NCBI GenBank assembly: GCA_900554605.1 | Contig: USHU01000060.1 | Coordinates: 1 to 6,457, forward strand | Length of the DNA: 6,457 nucleotides | Reading direction: 5' to 3' | From: an uncultured Actinomyces sp. | Lineage (GTDB): Bacteria; Actinomycetota; Actinomycetes; Actinomycetales; Actinomycetaceae | In this document: in pieces, positions 6,341 to 6,457 of the stretch | Layout of the letters: the number at the start of each line of letters is the position of its first letter | Position numbering within the stretch: the first letter of the stretch is position 1 | Translations under genes and position numbers: made by a program | The notes under the pieces: model-generated | Told to the model about the DNA's origin: nothing | Databases searched by the model: none | What the model saw: only the letters and a program-made list of their open reading frames with translations

Positions 6341-6457
6341 CTATGCCTCGGCTAAACGAATTTCCGACATCATCCGCGAGGGGCGAAGCTCAAGTAATTC
6401 ATGAATATCCGAATATGGGAAGGACGCGAGGAAAGCAATCCCCGTCCACACGACATT
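6341..6457 (-). CDS. C-terminal end of an unidentified gene (partial)
   Basis: On the minus strand a frame is open from the window edge at 6457 for 38 codons to TAG at 6343-6341. It starts NVVWTGIAFLASFPYSDIHE and ends SEIRLAEA. The mix of hydrophobic and charged residues looks like real protein, and the 31-base gap to the Nudix ATG fits a shared operon. I do not recognise the family from this fragment. It could be chance, but the other two frames are less convincing and the region would otherwise be a non-coding gap. Confidence 0.55.
   Translation of the reverse strand, partial: NVVWTGIAFLASFPYSDIHELLELRPSRMMSEIRLAEA

Overview
The window looks like chromosomal DNA of a moderately GC-rich Gram-positive actinomycete. 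This rests on gene content: LGFP cell-wall repeats, two LytR-CpsA-Psr (LCP) ligases side by side, a lipoprotein, frequent GTG/TTG start candidates and a probable leaderless promoter. Actinomycetaceae (Actinomyces, Schaalia, Trueperella and relatives) is a plausible guess, but the genus cannot be fixed from the sequence alone. I saw no tRNA, rRNA, CRISPR array, insertion sequence or attachment site.

Layout, left to right. Positions 2-1861 (+) hold most of a large secreted surface protein whose 5' end lies outside the window. It has a Pro/Thr/Ser/Glu-rich linker, seven LGFP repeats and a C-terminal C39-like papain-fold peptidase domain. Overlapping its end, 1851-3218 (+) encodes a lipoprotein of unknown function that is probably rich in beta structure. 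A 36-base gap carrying a TATGAT box leads into two LCP-family genes, 3255-4520 and 4520-5779 (+). They overlap by one base (TGATG) and are probably translationally coupled. The plus-strand block ends at an 18-base convergent junction with a possible shared hairpin terminator. On the minus strand lie a Nudix hydrolase (5797-6309) and, upstream of it, the last 38 codons of another gene (6341-6457) that runs off the window.

The four plus-strand genes make a coherent cell-envelope group. LCP enzymes transfer lipid-linked glycopolymers to peptidoglycan, or in some actinomycetes to surface proteins. LGFP repeats are associated with the actinobacterial cell wall. The lipoprotein would sit on the outer face of the membrane. 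Inference: the peptidase may act on, or be held by, the wall or glycopolymer that the LCP enzymes help build. The minus-strand genes look like a separate transcription unit.

The points most worth a second look are the LGFP plus C39-like fusion, the unclassified lipoprotein beside it, the near-identical DNA in the repeat array, and the likely leaderless start of the first LCP gene. Nothing here proves a new system. The best candidate is the peptidase/lipoprotein/LCP-LCP cluster.
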